A stretch of DNA of 37,680 nt from an uncultured bacterium (GTDB lineage: Bacteria; Planctomycetota; Phycisphaerae; Phycisphaerales; SM1A02). The first letter of the stretch is position 1; each line of letters opens with the position of its first letter. The notes below the pieces were generated by a model. The model was not told the DNA's origin and did no database searches. It saw nothing but the letters and a program-made list of their open reading frames with translations. The DNA lies in assembly GCA_903927725.1 (NCBI GenBank), contig CAIYOC010000006.1:1-37680 (forward strand). The letters run 5' to 3'. The translations under genes were made by a program, and so were the position numbers. This document shows, in pieces, positions 16,375-25,810 of this stretch.

Positions 16375-17826
16375 TCACGCCATGATGTCTCGGACGACCG
16401 ATCCGTGCACATCGGTGAGCCGGTAATCGCGGCCCGCGTGACGATAGGTCAGCTGCTCGTGATCCATGCCCATGAGCGCGAGGATCGTGGCGTGCATGTC
16501 GTGCACGTGGACCTTGTCGCGCTCGGCGTACCAGCCGTAGTCGTCGGTCGCGCCGTAGGAGAAGCCCGGCTTCACACCGCCACCGGCCATGAACCACGTG
16601 AAGCCATGCGGATTGTGATCGCGCCCATCCTCGCCGCCCTGCGATGCAGGCGTGCGGCCGAACTCACCGCCCCACACCACCAGCGTCTCCTCAAGCATGC
16701 CACGGCTCTTGAGGTCGCGGATCAGGCCAGCGATCGGCAAGTCGACCTCGCTCGCGTTCTGCGTGTGGCCCTTGCGCAGGTCACCGTGCTGGTCCCACTT
16801 GTAGGAATGCGTGCACTGGATGAACCGCACGCCGGCCTCGGCGAACCGGCGCGCGAGCAGGCACTGCCGGCCGAAGTCCTCGGTGTTCTTCTCGTCGATG
16901 CCGTAGAGCTTGAGCGTGGCGGCCGACTCGCCCTTGGTGTCGGTGACCCACGGCGCCGCGGCCTGCATGCGGAACGCGAGCTCGAACGCCTCGATCCGGC
17001 CCTCGAGTGCCGATCCGCCGCCACTGCGCTCCATGTGTTCACGGTTGAGCTGCTGCAGCAAGTCGAGCTGCGCACGCTGCACATCACCGGGCACGCCGGC
17101 CATCATGTGGTCGAACTGCGCCTGGCTCGAGGGGATTCCGGTCTTGCCGAACGGCGTGCCGTGGTACGCGGCCGGCAGGAACGCGCTCGAATAGTTGTTC
17201 ACGCCGCCGTGGCCGAGCGTGGGGCTGATCGTGATGAAGCCGGGCAGGTCCTGGTTCTCGCTGCCGAGCCCGTAGGTGATCCACGAGCCCATGCTCGGGC
17301 GCACGAAGTTCTCGCTGCCGGTGTGGATCTTGAGCAGCGCCGCCCCGTGCGCGGGGTTCGATCCGTGCAGGCTCTTCACGAAGCAGAGTTCGTCGACGAC
17401 CTGCGCGACCTTGGGGAAGAGCTCGCTGACCCACGCGCCGCTCTGGCCATGCTGGCGGAACGCCCATGGGCTCCCCAGCAGGTTGCCGGTCTCGGCGAAC
17501 TGCACGCGCGGCTTGGCCTGCGGGAACGGCTTGCCGTGATCGCGCTGCAGGAGCGGCTTGTAGTCGAAGGTGTCGACCTGTGACGGACCGCCGTGCATGA
17601 AGAGGAAGATCACGCGCTTGGCGCGTGCAGGGCTGTGCGGCAGGCGAGGCGCCAAGGGGCCGACACGCGACGGATCCACGAGCTCAGGCCGGCCATCGGC
17701 CCACGCACCGCGTCGCAGCAGTTCGTCGCCGAGGAGCCCCAGCAGCGCCACCTGCCCGAACCCGCTCGCGCAGGACTGAAGCATGGCGCGCCTGGTGACG
17801 GCACTCTGGCGATGGCCGCAGAACAT
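16375..17826 (-). CDS. DUF1501 domain-containing protein (Tat-type signal)
   Basis: MFCGHRQSAVTRRAMLQSCASGFGQVALLGLLG (RR motif), VIFLFMHGGPSQVDTFDYKP, FITISPTLGHGGVNNYSSAFLPA, VVWGGEFGRTPASQGGEDGRDHNPHGFTWFMAGGGVKPG: DUF1501 signatures. Confidence 0.92.
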   Translation of the reverse strand: MFCGHRQSAVTRRAMLQSCASGFGQVALLGLLGDELLRRGAWADGRPELVDPSRVGPLAPRLPHSPARAKRVIFLFMHGGPSQVDTFDYKPLLQRDHGKPFPQAKPRVQFAETGNLLGSPWAFRQHGQSGAWVSELFPKVAQVVDELCFVKSLHGSNPAHGAALLKIHTGSENFVRPSMGSWITYGLGSENQDLPGFITISPTLGHGGVNNYSSAFLPAAYHGTPFGKTGIPSSQAQFDHMMAGVPGDVQRAQLDLLQQLNREHMERSGGGSALEGRIEAFELAFRMQAAAPWVTDTKGESAATLKLYGIDEKNTEDFGRQCLLARRFAEAGVRFIQCTHSYKWDQHGDLRKGHTQNASEVDLPIAGLIRDLKSRGMLEETLVVWGGEFGRTPASQGGEDGRDHNPHGFTWFMAGGGVKPGFSYGATDDYGWYAERDKVHVHDMHATILALMGMDHEQLTYRHAGRDYRLTDVHGSVVRDIMA

Positions 17827-17894
17827 GCAGGGAGGGTAGCCGCGCTCGGCGCCGCGTCGAGGGCGAACCACCGAATCCCCGCCGGAAGGCACGA

Positions 17895-20888
17895 TCACTC
17901 GATCGTGATGAACTCGCTGCTGGCCAGCAGCACCTGCGCGTACAGCCCCCACGCGGCGTCCTCGCCGAGCGTGGCCTGGCTCGCGACGAAGGCGAGTGCG
18001 GCATTCGCTTCGCTCGCCGTCGGCTCGCGGCCGAGCGCCATGCGGTACGCCTCGTGGACCATGGCATGGCCCTGGTGCTCGGCCTGCTGCGCCGGCACAC
18101 ATGCCGCCGCGGCAAGCACGCGTTCGCGCAGGCGCTTTGCCCACGCACGGCTCTCCTCGTGCACGAACGGGCTGTTGAGCATGAAGAGCGCCTGCGGCGC
18201 GATCACCGTCTGCGCGCGCGCATCGACGGTCACGCTCGCGTCGGTGTAGTCGAAGATCCCGAAGAAGCCGAAGAGCGCGTTGCGGATCACCGGCAGGTAG
18301 AGGCTCCTGCGCGGCGCCCCGTACTGTGCTCCATTGGCGCTCTGGTCATTCGTCACGTACTCGAAGTTGCCGCCCGTCAGCAGCGACCCGCCCATCGTGC
18401 GGTCGAGCGATCCGCTGACCGCCAGCACGCTGTCGCGGATCGCCTCGGCTTCGAGCCGGCGCGGCGTCCACCGCCAGAGCAGCCGATTGTCGGGATCGAT
18501 CGCGCTGGCGATGGCATCAGGCGTCGAGGATCTCGTGTACGCCTCGGTCAGCATGATCTGGCGATGCAATCGCTTGAGATCCCAGCCGTGTCGGATGAAG
18601 TCGCGCGCGAGCCAGTCCAGGAGCTCGGGATGCGAGGGCCTGCCGCCGCGCGTGCCGAAGTCGCTTGGGGTCTCGACGATGCCGCGGCCGAAGTGCCAGT
18701 GCCAGACGCGGTTCACGAAGACGCGTGCGGTCAGCGGGTGCTCGTCATCCACGAGCCACTGCGCGAGCTCGAGCCTGCCGCTGGATCGTTCGGGAATTGC
18801 CGGGAGATCCGTGCCTTTGGAGAGCGGCCGCGGAGCACCACGCGCCACCTTCGGCCCCGGTGCCACGGTGTGATCGCCACGCACATGCACCGCAAGGTCA
18901 CCGGGCTTCTCCTGGTCGGTCACGGCCAGCACCATGACCGGCGACGGCGGCATCGACTGCGTCAAGCGATCGCGTTCGGTGGCCAGTCGGGCCAGCAGCT
19001 GTCGATCGTTGGCCTCGCGTGATGCCTCGAGGGCAGCCGAAACGGCGAAGGGGCCCGTCGGCCCGAGCAGCGCAACGCGATCCGAGTCGGGCGAGGGATC
19101 ATCGAGTCGCTCGCGCGGTTCGACGGCCTCACCATCGGCGAAGAGTGTGGACCAGGCACCTGCGGCCGCCTGTGCCCGCGACGCAAGATCCGCGGCCAAC
19201 ACCTCGCGATCGCGCATCGGGCCATGCAGTTCACCGCGCCACTCTGCAAGCCATGGCTCACGGTCGAGCGCATCGCGCACCTGCACGATGAGCGCCGCCG
19301 GCACGCCGAGCTCCGCACCGAACGCAGCCGCTGACGCGGTCCGTTGATCCGACTGGCCGACCGGTACGAGTTCCACACGGTCGATGTGCGGGAAGGGACC
19401 ATCACGCACGAGCGCGATCTCGTGTTCGCCCGCCGTCAGCTCAAGGCGCGCCGCCACCTGCCACTGCTGGCCCTGCGGATGGAACGAGCCGGTGTCCGCA
19501 CCAAGGGCATCCTGCGCCGCTGGCATTCCATCGAGCTCGACCTGCACCGGACGCGCCTCATCACTCGCGGCACGCACGCGGAGTTCGTGCGGACCATCGA
19601 CCTCGGCACGCAGTCGCCACGCCACGCGTCCCACGCCGGACCCACCGGTGCGCACGACGCCGATGCCAACGCCCCAATGGTCACGATCGATGACGAGGCC
19701 CTGCAGCGTGGCCTGGTCCTCGGCTTCGCGCGATGGCGCGGCGGCCGGAAGATCCGCCGCAGCGTGAAGGATCGGCACGGCCCGCGCCACCCACGCTGCC
19801 TGCAGGCGCGCATCGGCTCGCTGCGTCGCGCCCTTGAGTGCCCTGGCCGTTCGCTCGGTGGCGGCGACGTGCTCGGCACGCGCTGCCACGGCATCGTTCG
19901 CTGCTGCCTCGCGCTCGAGCGCTCGGGCCACGGTCGCGACGCTCGCCATCGTGCGCGTGCTGTGGAGGACTCCTGCGAGCGCGAAGTACTGGTCCTGTGA
20001 GACCGGATCGAACTTGTGGTCGTGGCAGCGAGCGCAGCCGATGGTCTGGCCCATGAACGCGCGGCCGATCACATCGACCTGCTCATCGACCATGTCGAAG
20101 ACGAGCTTCTCCTTGTCGGGCTCGGCGAGCACCTTGGGGCCCAGCACCAGGAACCCTGTGGCCGTGATGCAATCGGCGGCAGCGGGGGATGAGCGCGCAT
20201 CAGGCATCAGGTCGCCGGCAACCTGCATCGTGATGAAGCGATCGATCGGCAGGTTGTCGTTGAAGGCGCGAACGACCCAGTCACGCCAGCGGAAGGCGTT
20301 GCCGAACGCGGTGTTCTCGTCGAGACCGTTGCTGTCCGCGTAGCGCGCGACATCAAGCCAGTGACGAGCCCAACGCTCGCCGTACGCCGGGCTGGCGAGC
20401 AATCGGTCGATCACGCGGGACCAGGCATCGGGGCGCGTGTCTTCCTCGAAGGCACGAATCTCGTCGTAGGTCGGCGGCAAGCCGGTCAGGTCGAGCGTGG
20501 CCCGCCGAAGGAGCGTGCGCCGATCGGCCCGGCCCTGCGGGATCACGCCTTGCGCCTGCATGGCGTGGACCAGGAAACGATCGATGTCCCTGATCGAAGA
20601 CGTCGTGCCCGCAGGCTTGGGTGGGCGAGGATGGCCCATCGGCTGATACGCCCAGTGGTCACGCTCGATGAGGGCTGCCTTGGTTCTCCAGATGGCCGCC
20701 GCATCCGGCTCGGCCGGGGCCGAGGCATCGACCATGGCGTGGTCGGCATCCTTGGGCAATGTGGGTTCGTCGGGCAGGGGGCAGGCCAGGCCGCGGGGCG
20801 CGGGACCAACCGCGGCCAGCAGGCTGGCCCACAGCAGCGCACCCTGCAGGGAACGGCGAGCCGAGGGATTCGCCTTGGGCCATGGCAC
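17895..20888 (-). CDS. DUF1549/DUF1553 (PSD1-type) planctomycete protein
   Basis: DRFLVHAMQAQG...LLRRATLDLTGLPPT, YGERWARHWLDVARYADSNG, IGCARCHDHKFDPV, LARWLxD...HPLTARVFVNRVWHWHFGRGIVETPSDFGTRGGRPSHPELLDWLA. Signal peptide at the N-terminus. Confidence 0.92.
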   Translation of the reverse strand: MPWPKANPSARRSLQGALLWASLLAAVGPAPRGLACPLPDEPTLPKDADHAMVDASAPAEPDAAAIWRTKAALIERDHWAYQPMGHPRPPKPAGTTSSIRDIDRFLVHAMQAQGVIPQGRADRRTLLRRATLDLTGLPPTYDEIRAFEEDTRPDAWSRVIDRLLASPAYGERWARHWLDVARYADSNGLDENTAFGNAFRWRDWVVRAFNDNLPIDRFITMQVAGDLMPDARSSPAAADCITATGFLVLGPKVLAEPDKEKLVFDMVDEQVDVIGRAFMGQTIGCARCHDHKFDPVSQDQYFALAGVLHSTRTMASVATVARALEREAAANDAVAARAEHVAATERTARALKGATQRADARLQAAWVARAVPILHAAADLPAAAPSREAEDQATLQGLVIDRDHWGVGIGVVRTGGSGVGRVAWRLRAEVDGPHELRVRAASDEARPVQVELDGMPAAQDALGADTGSFHPQGQQWQVAARLELTAGEHEIALVRDGPFPHIDRVELVPVGQSDQRTASAAAFGAELGVPAALIVQVRDALDREPWLAEWRGELHGPMRDREVLAADLASRAQAAAGAWSTLFADGEAVEPRERLDDPSPDSDRVALLGPTGPFAVSAALEASREANDRQLLARLATERDRLTQSMPPSPVMVLAVTDQEKPGDLAVHVRGDHTVAPGPKVARGAPRPLSKGTDLPAIPERSSGRLELAQWLVDDEHPLTARVFVNRVWHWHFGRGIVETPSDFGTRGGRPSHPELLDWLARDFIRHGWDLKRLHRQIMLTEAYTRSSTPDAIASAIDPDNRLLWRWTPRRLEAEAIRDSVLAVSGSLDRTMGGSLLTGGNFEYVTNDQSANGAQYGAPRRSLYLPVIRNALFGFFGIFDYTDASVTVDARAQTVIAPQALFMLNSPFVHEESRAWAKRLRERVLAAAACVPAQQAEHQGHAMVHEAYRMALGREPTASEANAALAFVASQATLGEDAAWGLYAQVLLASSEFITIE

Positions 20889-20945
20889 GGACGGATCCTA
20901 TGGGTGATCCGCCGCGCGACCAATGGTCGGGGTCGCGATTGATCT

Positions 20946-20962
20946 GTGCCAGATTCTGGCAC
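20946..20962. promoter_or_regulatory. perfect 17-bp palindrome, candidate operator
   Basis: GTGCCAGA-T-TCTGGCAC, 58 bp upstream of the CDS starting at 20888 (-). Confidence 0.45.
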
Positions 20963-21057
20963 TTTCTAGTCAGGATGGCCCGCGGCGCCCCTTCTATGCG
21001 GGGCCGATCGGGATCCAGCCACTGGGCGTCACGCCCGGCGGGGGTTCTCGCCATTAG

Positions 21058-21105
21058 CCCTGTCGTCAGCCCTTTCGTCCGGGCTTTCGTCTGGGCTTTC
21101 GTCTG
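21058..21105 (+). repeat. noncoding 12-bp tandem repeat (about 4 units)
   Basis: ccctgtcgtcag / ccctttcgtccg / ggctttcgtctg / ggctttcgtctg. Confidence 0.85.
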
Positions 21106-21194
21106 CCCCGTCACGAGATCTGTCACGGTTGGCGCGGAACCCCGTTGGAACCCGCTCTGAACCGTTCACCACTCGCCCCCAACCACGAGGATCG

Positions 21195-21461
21195 ATGTCA
21201 CTGACTCCACTCTTTCGACCCACAACCTCACTTCCGACCCGCGTCACACTCGCCCTGCGCATGATCGCCACGTTCCGGGGGGCGTTCCTGGCAGGCCGAC
21301 ACGGGCAACCGGGCCTCTCACCCCGCGAGGGTGCCATGTACCTCGCGGCCGTCGAAGTCGTTCGTCTGTACATGTGCGGTGAACACGACTTCGCCGATGC
21401 CTCGTCGGCACAAACAAGCGATCGCCAGCCTCTGGCCGAGCCGGAGGGTGATGTCGCATAG
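21195..21461 (+). CDS. small hypothetical protein
   Basis: 88-aa ORF MSLTPLFRPTTSLPTRVTLALRMIATFRGAF... just upstream of the sigma factor gene, same strand. No strong homology signature. Confidence 0.4.
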   Translation: MSLTPLFRPTTSLPTRVTLALRMIATFRGAFLAGRHGQPGLSPREGAMYLAAVEVVRLYMCGEHDFADASSAQTSDRQPLAEPEGDVA

Positions 21462-21576
21462 CGGGGCAGCCGACGCTGGTGTCGCTCACTGTGTCATTCA
21501 CTGTCACACTCAAGGCCCCTCGGGGGAAAGAGTTTGAGGACGCGCCGTTCAACCCCTCAGCTGGAGGAAAGCCCAC

Positions 21577-22332
21577 ATGTCGAAACACCGCACCCGCCGC
21601 ACCGCGCGGCGCTCGATGTCGCTCGCCACCGATTCGATCCGCGCCGATCGCGCCCGGACCGCGGCACAGGCCAGCCTCGCCTCGGCCGGCTCGCTCAGCC
21701 TGCTCGACCTCTACACCTTCGCGCAGGATGCCGTCCATCACATGGTGGTCCTGAGCTGCCCCACGGTCACGCAGCTGCGCCAGCACATCGTCGAGCGTGT
21801 GCTCGACCGCATCGCGGGGCGTCTGCGCCGCGATGGTGAGCAGGGCCTGCGCTTCGCGACCGTCCCCGCCATGGAGTCCTACCTCAAGCAGTCGATCCGC
21901 ACGAACCTCATCGATGCCCGTCGCGCCGCCAAGCTCCGTGCCGAGGCCGCTCCCATGATCGATGACCAGGGCACTGCCATTCCCGTGGTGGAAATTCTCC
22001 CCGATCCACGCACCGCCACACCCGGCGCGGACATGATCGATCCAGCGCATCATGTGCTGCTCGTCCGCGTCCTCACGCGTGGGATCGATCTTCTCTCCCC
22101 GGATTGCCGCCAGGCGCTCTCGCTCTCGCTCGACGGCCGCGCAGCACCGCAGATCGGCGCCATCATGGGCCGTACGCCCGAGTCGGTTCGCCAACTGCTC
22201 TCGCGCGGCATCCGTTCGCTGCGCACGATCGTCACCGCCGAACTCGAGGCCGCCGGCATCCCAGTGGCTGACATCAACTTCGCACACCTTCAGTGCCTCG
22301 CTGAACTCACCGCCAAGCGCCTGGCAGCGTAG
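21577..22332 (+). CDS. ECF-like RNA polymerase sigma factor
   Basis: Sigma2-like MESYLKQSIRTNLIDARRAAKLRAE and sigma4-like LLSPDCRQALSLSLDGRAAPQIGAIMGRTPESVRQLLSRGIRSLR. RBS ctggagga just upstream. Confidence 0.8.
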   Translation: MSKHRTRRTARRSMSLATDSIRADRARTAAQASLASAGSLSLLDLYTFAQDAVHHMVVLSCPTVTQLRQHIVERVLDRIAGRLRRDGEQGLRFATVPAMESYLKQSIRTNLIDARRAAKLRAEAAPMIDDQGTAIPVVEILPDPRTATPGADMIDPAHHVLLVRVLTRGIDLLSPDCRQALSLSLDGRAAPQIGAIMGRTPESVRQLLSRGIRSLRTIVTAELEAAGIPVADINFAHLQCLAELTAKRLAA

Positions 22333-22338
22333 TCCCGT

Positions 22339-23535
22339 TCATCGCTCATGCCCCTCGGCGAGCATGCGCGCGCTGTGGGCAATCTCCTGGCGCCACGCCA
22401 CCGGCTTGATCAGGCGCACCTTGCCGCCAAGCGCCTGCACTCGCCGCTGCACCTCGATCCGGCTGTTGGTCCGGAACCGCACCCGCACCGTCATCCCGGT
22501 TCCCTGTCCATGCACGCTGACCTCCTGCTCGGGGTGCCAGAGCTCTCCGATGGCCAGCGTCAGGTCCACGGCGTCGTACTCAAGCTCGACCGCCTCGGTC
22601 GGTCCCTGCTGCACGAACCCGCCCACCGACACCTTCACGAGGTCCCGCAGCGACAGTCCATCAGGTACGCGGAACGAGCCATCGAGCACCTTGACCGACA
22701 TGATGCGCTGCATCGCCAGCGAGCGAAGCACCGGTCGCTTGCGAAGCGATTCGCTCCATGCCGCCACCGAGCCCGACTCGACCTCGGCATCCCCAAGGTT
22801 GCCGACCTTGTGCACGAGCAGATAGGCGCCGCCGGGTCGGAGCACGATGCCCAGGGGCAGCACCACCTGCTGAAGATCGAGCTGTCGCTTGCTCGCGTTC
22901 AGGTACTCGACGACCATTGGCTTGCTTTCGCGCGCGGCCATCAACGCATCACGCCAGACCGCCGCAGCCACCGCGTTCCACGCCGATTGGCGCACGCTGA
23001 ACTCATCGAGCGACCGACGAAGCGAACTCGTCGAGCCGGCCTCGAGCCCGTCGTCATCGTCGTCCCGTTCGATCCACTCATCGGCCGCGCCCTCGCTGCG
23101 CACACCCGGTGCGAAGTCGGCGATGAAGAGCACTTTGTTCAAGCGGACGGCCTCGGCCATGGCCCCGCCATGCATGCCGTGCTTGGCAACGGTCTTCACG
23201 CGCTTGAGCTCCGCGCCGAAGAGCGCCTCCATCTCCTCGTGCCACGGCGTGCCGCGCAGCGCCCAACCGAGCTTGCGCAGCACGACCAGGAGCTGTTCCG
23301 GGATCTGCGACTCGAGCGTCCCGTCGCGCCGCGGCTTGACCATCGTCCAGCCCTTGCCACGCACCGACTTGACCTGGTCACCTTGGGCGCGCAGGTCGTT
23401 GAGGTACCGCACCAGCGTGCGTCGGCTCAGGCCAAGCTCGACTTGGAGTTCGGCCATCGAGCGGTGCTTGCCCAGGTCGCGGGCATCGAGGAGCGCCTTG
23501 CGCAGTGCCGAGAGCTTTTCCGTCTTGAGGGCCAT
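22339..23535 (-). CDS. HTH-WYL domain transcriptional regulator
   Basis: N-terminal HTH (MAELQVELGLSRRTLVRYLNDLRAQG); VVEYLNASKRQLDLQQVVLPLGIVLRPGGAYLLVHKVGN...LRSLAMQRIMSVKVLDGSFRVPDG is a WYL core; WCX-like C-terminus. Confidence 0.88.
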   Translation of the reverse strand: MALKTEKLSALRKALLDARDLGKHRSMAELQVELGLSRRTLVRYLNDLRAQGDQVKSVRGKGWTMVKPRRDGTLESQIPEQLLVVLRKLGWALRGTPWHEEMEALFGAELKRVKTVAKHGMHGGAMAEAVRLNKVLFIADFAPGVRSEGAADEWIERDDDDDGLEAGSTSSLRRSLDEFSVRQSAWNAVAAAVWRDALMAARESKPMVVEYLNASKRQLDLQQVVLPLGIVLRPGGAYLLVHKVGNLGDAEVESGSVAAWSESLRKRPVLRSLAMQRIMSVKVLDGSFRVPDGLSLRDLVKVSVGGFVQQGPTEAVELEYDAVDLTLAIGELWHPEQEVSVHGQGTGMTVRVRFRTNSRIEVQRRVQALGGKVRLIKPVAWRQEIAHSARMLAEGHER

Positions 23536-23626
23536 CGCCCGAGGCTAGTGATCCCGGGCGCCGCTGCAAGCCCTTGCACCAGATTGCCGGTTCGACCGTG
23601 GAAGGCACCGCTCCTAGACTCCGATC

Positions 23627-24292
23627 GTGTCACGCGGTGACGTTTCATCCGTTCCAGAGACCATGGTGGGCCGAGCCGTCCCCATCCTCCGTGCCGATTG
23701 GGAGCGTCTGGCCCAGGACCGCGTCAGCCACTGGTGGCGCGCGTGCGAACAGGCGCTGGGCAAGCCGCTTGGTCCGGAACCGAGCGTCGAATTGAGCACC
23801 CGGCTGCGCACGACCGCCGGCCTGGCCATGCCGGCCCGCCGCCACATCAAGCTCTCGTTCCACATGTTCCGGCACGAGGGACTGGAGCGCTTCGACAGCA
23901 CCATCGCCCACGAGGTGGTGCACGTGGCGTGCGATCTGCACCACAGGCGGCCATGCCATCACGATCACCGGTGGCAGCGACTCATGCGCCAGCTCGGCCT
24001 GCCGGCGGACCGTTGCCACGACTACGACAGCGTGCAGCGCAAGCCCGGCACCGAACTGGTCTGCCCCGGCTGCACGCGTCGGGTCCGGCTCGGGCCGATC
24101 CAGTGGAAGCGCTTCACGCTCGCCCAGGCGCGGTTCCAGTGCACGGCCTGCAACACCGAGCTCGGTCGGTCGGCCGTCGATCCGTTGGTGACTGGCTCCG
24201 CCAAGGAAGCCGAGTACAGCAGCCTGCACGCAGCCACCCAGCGCGCGCTGCAGCTCTGGAACACCTGGATCGACCGGGCGGCCGGGCGATAA
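23627..24292 (+). CDS. SprT-like zinc metallopeptidase family protein
   Basis: TIAHEVVHVACDLHHRRPCHHDHRWQRLMRQLGLPADRCH (HExxH...H) followed by zinc-ribbon VCPGCTRR...FQCTACNTEL. GTG start. Confidence 0.85.
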   Translation: MSRGDVSSVPETMVGRAVPILRADWERLAQDRVSHWWRACEQALGKPLGPEPSVELSTRLRTTAGLAMPARRHIKLSFHMFRHEGLERFDSTIAHEVVHVACDLHHRRPCHHDHRWQRLMRQLGLPADRCHDYDSVQRKPGTELVCPGCTRRVRLGPIQWKRFTLAQARFQCTACNTELGRSAVDPLVTGSAKEAEYSSLHAATQRALQLWNTWIDRAAGR

Positions 24293-24451
24293 AACCATCT
24301 CGGTGTGTCACATCGGGCGACACAGTCGGTGAGTCTGGTCCAAGGATCAGCCACGACTCGGGAGCCTGATTCACGGGAAATCGCGGAGTTCACTTGGGGC
24401 GCCCAGTCCTGAACCCGATGGTTGACCCGTCTGCTCGCTCAGGAGGCCCCC

Positions 24452-25681
24452 ATGCACCGAATGCTGTCGCTCATCGTCGCACTTTCTCTCAGCTCGGCGG
24501 TCATCGCCCAAGATGGCGGTCTGTCGGGGCCAACCTGGGGCGAGGGACCGTCGGAGACCGGCTCGGGCGGCAGTGCCGATGCGGGGACCGAACCCACCAC
24601 GGCGCAGAAGGTTGCTAGCCCGAGCTCCGACAGCGGCGGTTCGCCCGCGACCAAGATCAACGGTCGGACCTCCTCGTCAACCGCGCTCCTGGCGACCGAC
24701 ACCGTGGACCTCTATGAGATCCGCATCTCGTCACCGACTGCATTCGAGGTCAACACGAGCGGCTCGACCTTCGACACGGTGCTGTTCCTGTTCCGCAAGT
24801 CGATCAACGCCAACGGCGTGCCCGAGGCCTATCCCGTCGCGATGAACGACAACGCCGCCGTGGCCGGCAACACCAGCGGCTACTCCCAGATCAAGAACAT
24901 CGTGACCACGACCGGCGGATCATCGATCCCCAACTTGACGGCAGGCACGTACTACCTCGGTGTGGCCAGGAGCGGTGCGGTGCCTCTGCGGTGCGGCATC
25001 GATCCCACGTACGGAGCGCTCTTCACCTACACCGCGGGCTCAACGCAACTCGTGCTGCCGACGGGTAATCAAGGCAGCTTGAAGCTCTGTGAGTGGAATC
25101 TTGCCGCGGCCGGCGGCGAGTACTCGATCAATCTCGTCGGCGGCGTCACCGTGCCCCGCAGCTCCACCTGCGTTTCGGCGCCGGTCCTGGGCCAAGGCAC
25201 CTACTCCTTCGGCAATGCCGGGACCGCCGATGACTCGGAAGACCGCCGGATCGGCCTCTTCAACATCTGCGGCATCAGCGGCGGGTGGCTCGCCAACCCG
25301 ACGTGGTTCCGAGTGGCACCCTGCAACGGCCAACTCACGGTGCGCATCTGCCCAACCAACACCGCCGCGAACATCTATGGCTTCGTGCTATACCGAGGCT
25401 CCTGCGGCAACCTTGAGCCGATCGGCTGCGGGTCCTCGGCTTCAGCAACAGGGTGCGCCCGCGGCGCCGAAGGAACCTTCACGGTGGAACAGTGCGACGA
25501 CCTGTACGTGGCGTTCGGTCCGCTCGCGTTCACCTCTCCGGCAAGCGTCGTGACCAGCCCAGGGGCCATCGTGATCCAGTGCGCTCCTACCCCGGTCTGT
25601 CCAGCAACCGCGGACATCAACGGTGATGGCGCCGTGGGTGGAGATGACCTGGCCCTGCTCCTGGCCAGTTGGGGAACGTGA
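24452..25681 (+). CDS. secreted PPC-like/dockerin-tailed protein, paralog 1
   Basis: Signal peptide MHRMLSLIVALSLSSAVIAQ; GPTWGEGPSETGSGG; VDLYEIRISSPTAFEVNTSGSTFDTVLFLFRK...LTAGTYYLGVARSG; C-terminus ADINGDGAVGGDDLALLLASWGT-stop. RBS aggagg at 24441. Confidence 0.87.
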   Translation: MHRMLSLIVALSLSSAVIAQDGGLSGPTWGEGPSETGSGGSADAGTEPTTAQKVASPSSDSGGSPATKINGRTSSSTALLATDTVDLYEIRISSPTAFEVNTSGSTFDTVLFLFRKSINANGVPEAYPVAMNDNAAVAGNTSGYSQIKNIVTTTGGSSIPNLTAGTYYLGVARSGAVPLRCGIDPTYGALFTYTAGSTQLVLPTGNQGSLKLCEWNLAAAGGEYSINLVGGVTVPRSSTCVSAPVLGQGTYSFGNAGTADDSEDRRIGLFNICGISGGWLANPTWFRVAPCNGQLTVRICPTNTAANIYGFVLYRGSCGNLEPIGCGSSASATGCARGAEGTFTVEQCDDLYVAFGPLAFTSPASVVTSPGAIVIQCAPTPVCPATADINGDGAVGGDDLALLLASWGT

Positions 25682-25810
25682 TTATGGGCTGAAAGTGTGT
25701 AAATCCATGCATATTCAGTGCTTGTCCGTTTGAATCCGACCAATCCGCGGCGAGACTCTCCCACCCCCGAGGCCTGTGGCCCCGGATGGTGTCATTCCCG
25801 TGGAGGCTCC

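Noticed and set aside
20946-20968. Possible sigma-54 promoter because of TGGCAC in the palindrome
   Set aside because: No TTGC-type -12 element at the required spacing on either strand.
24311-24331. TGTGTC...GACACA inverted repeat after the SprT-like gene as an intrinsic terminator
   Set aside because: Only a 6-bp stem with a long loop and no following T-tract; not strong enough to call.
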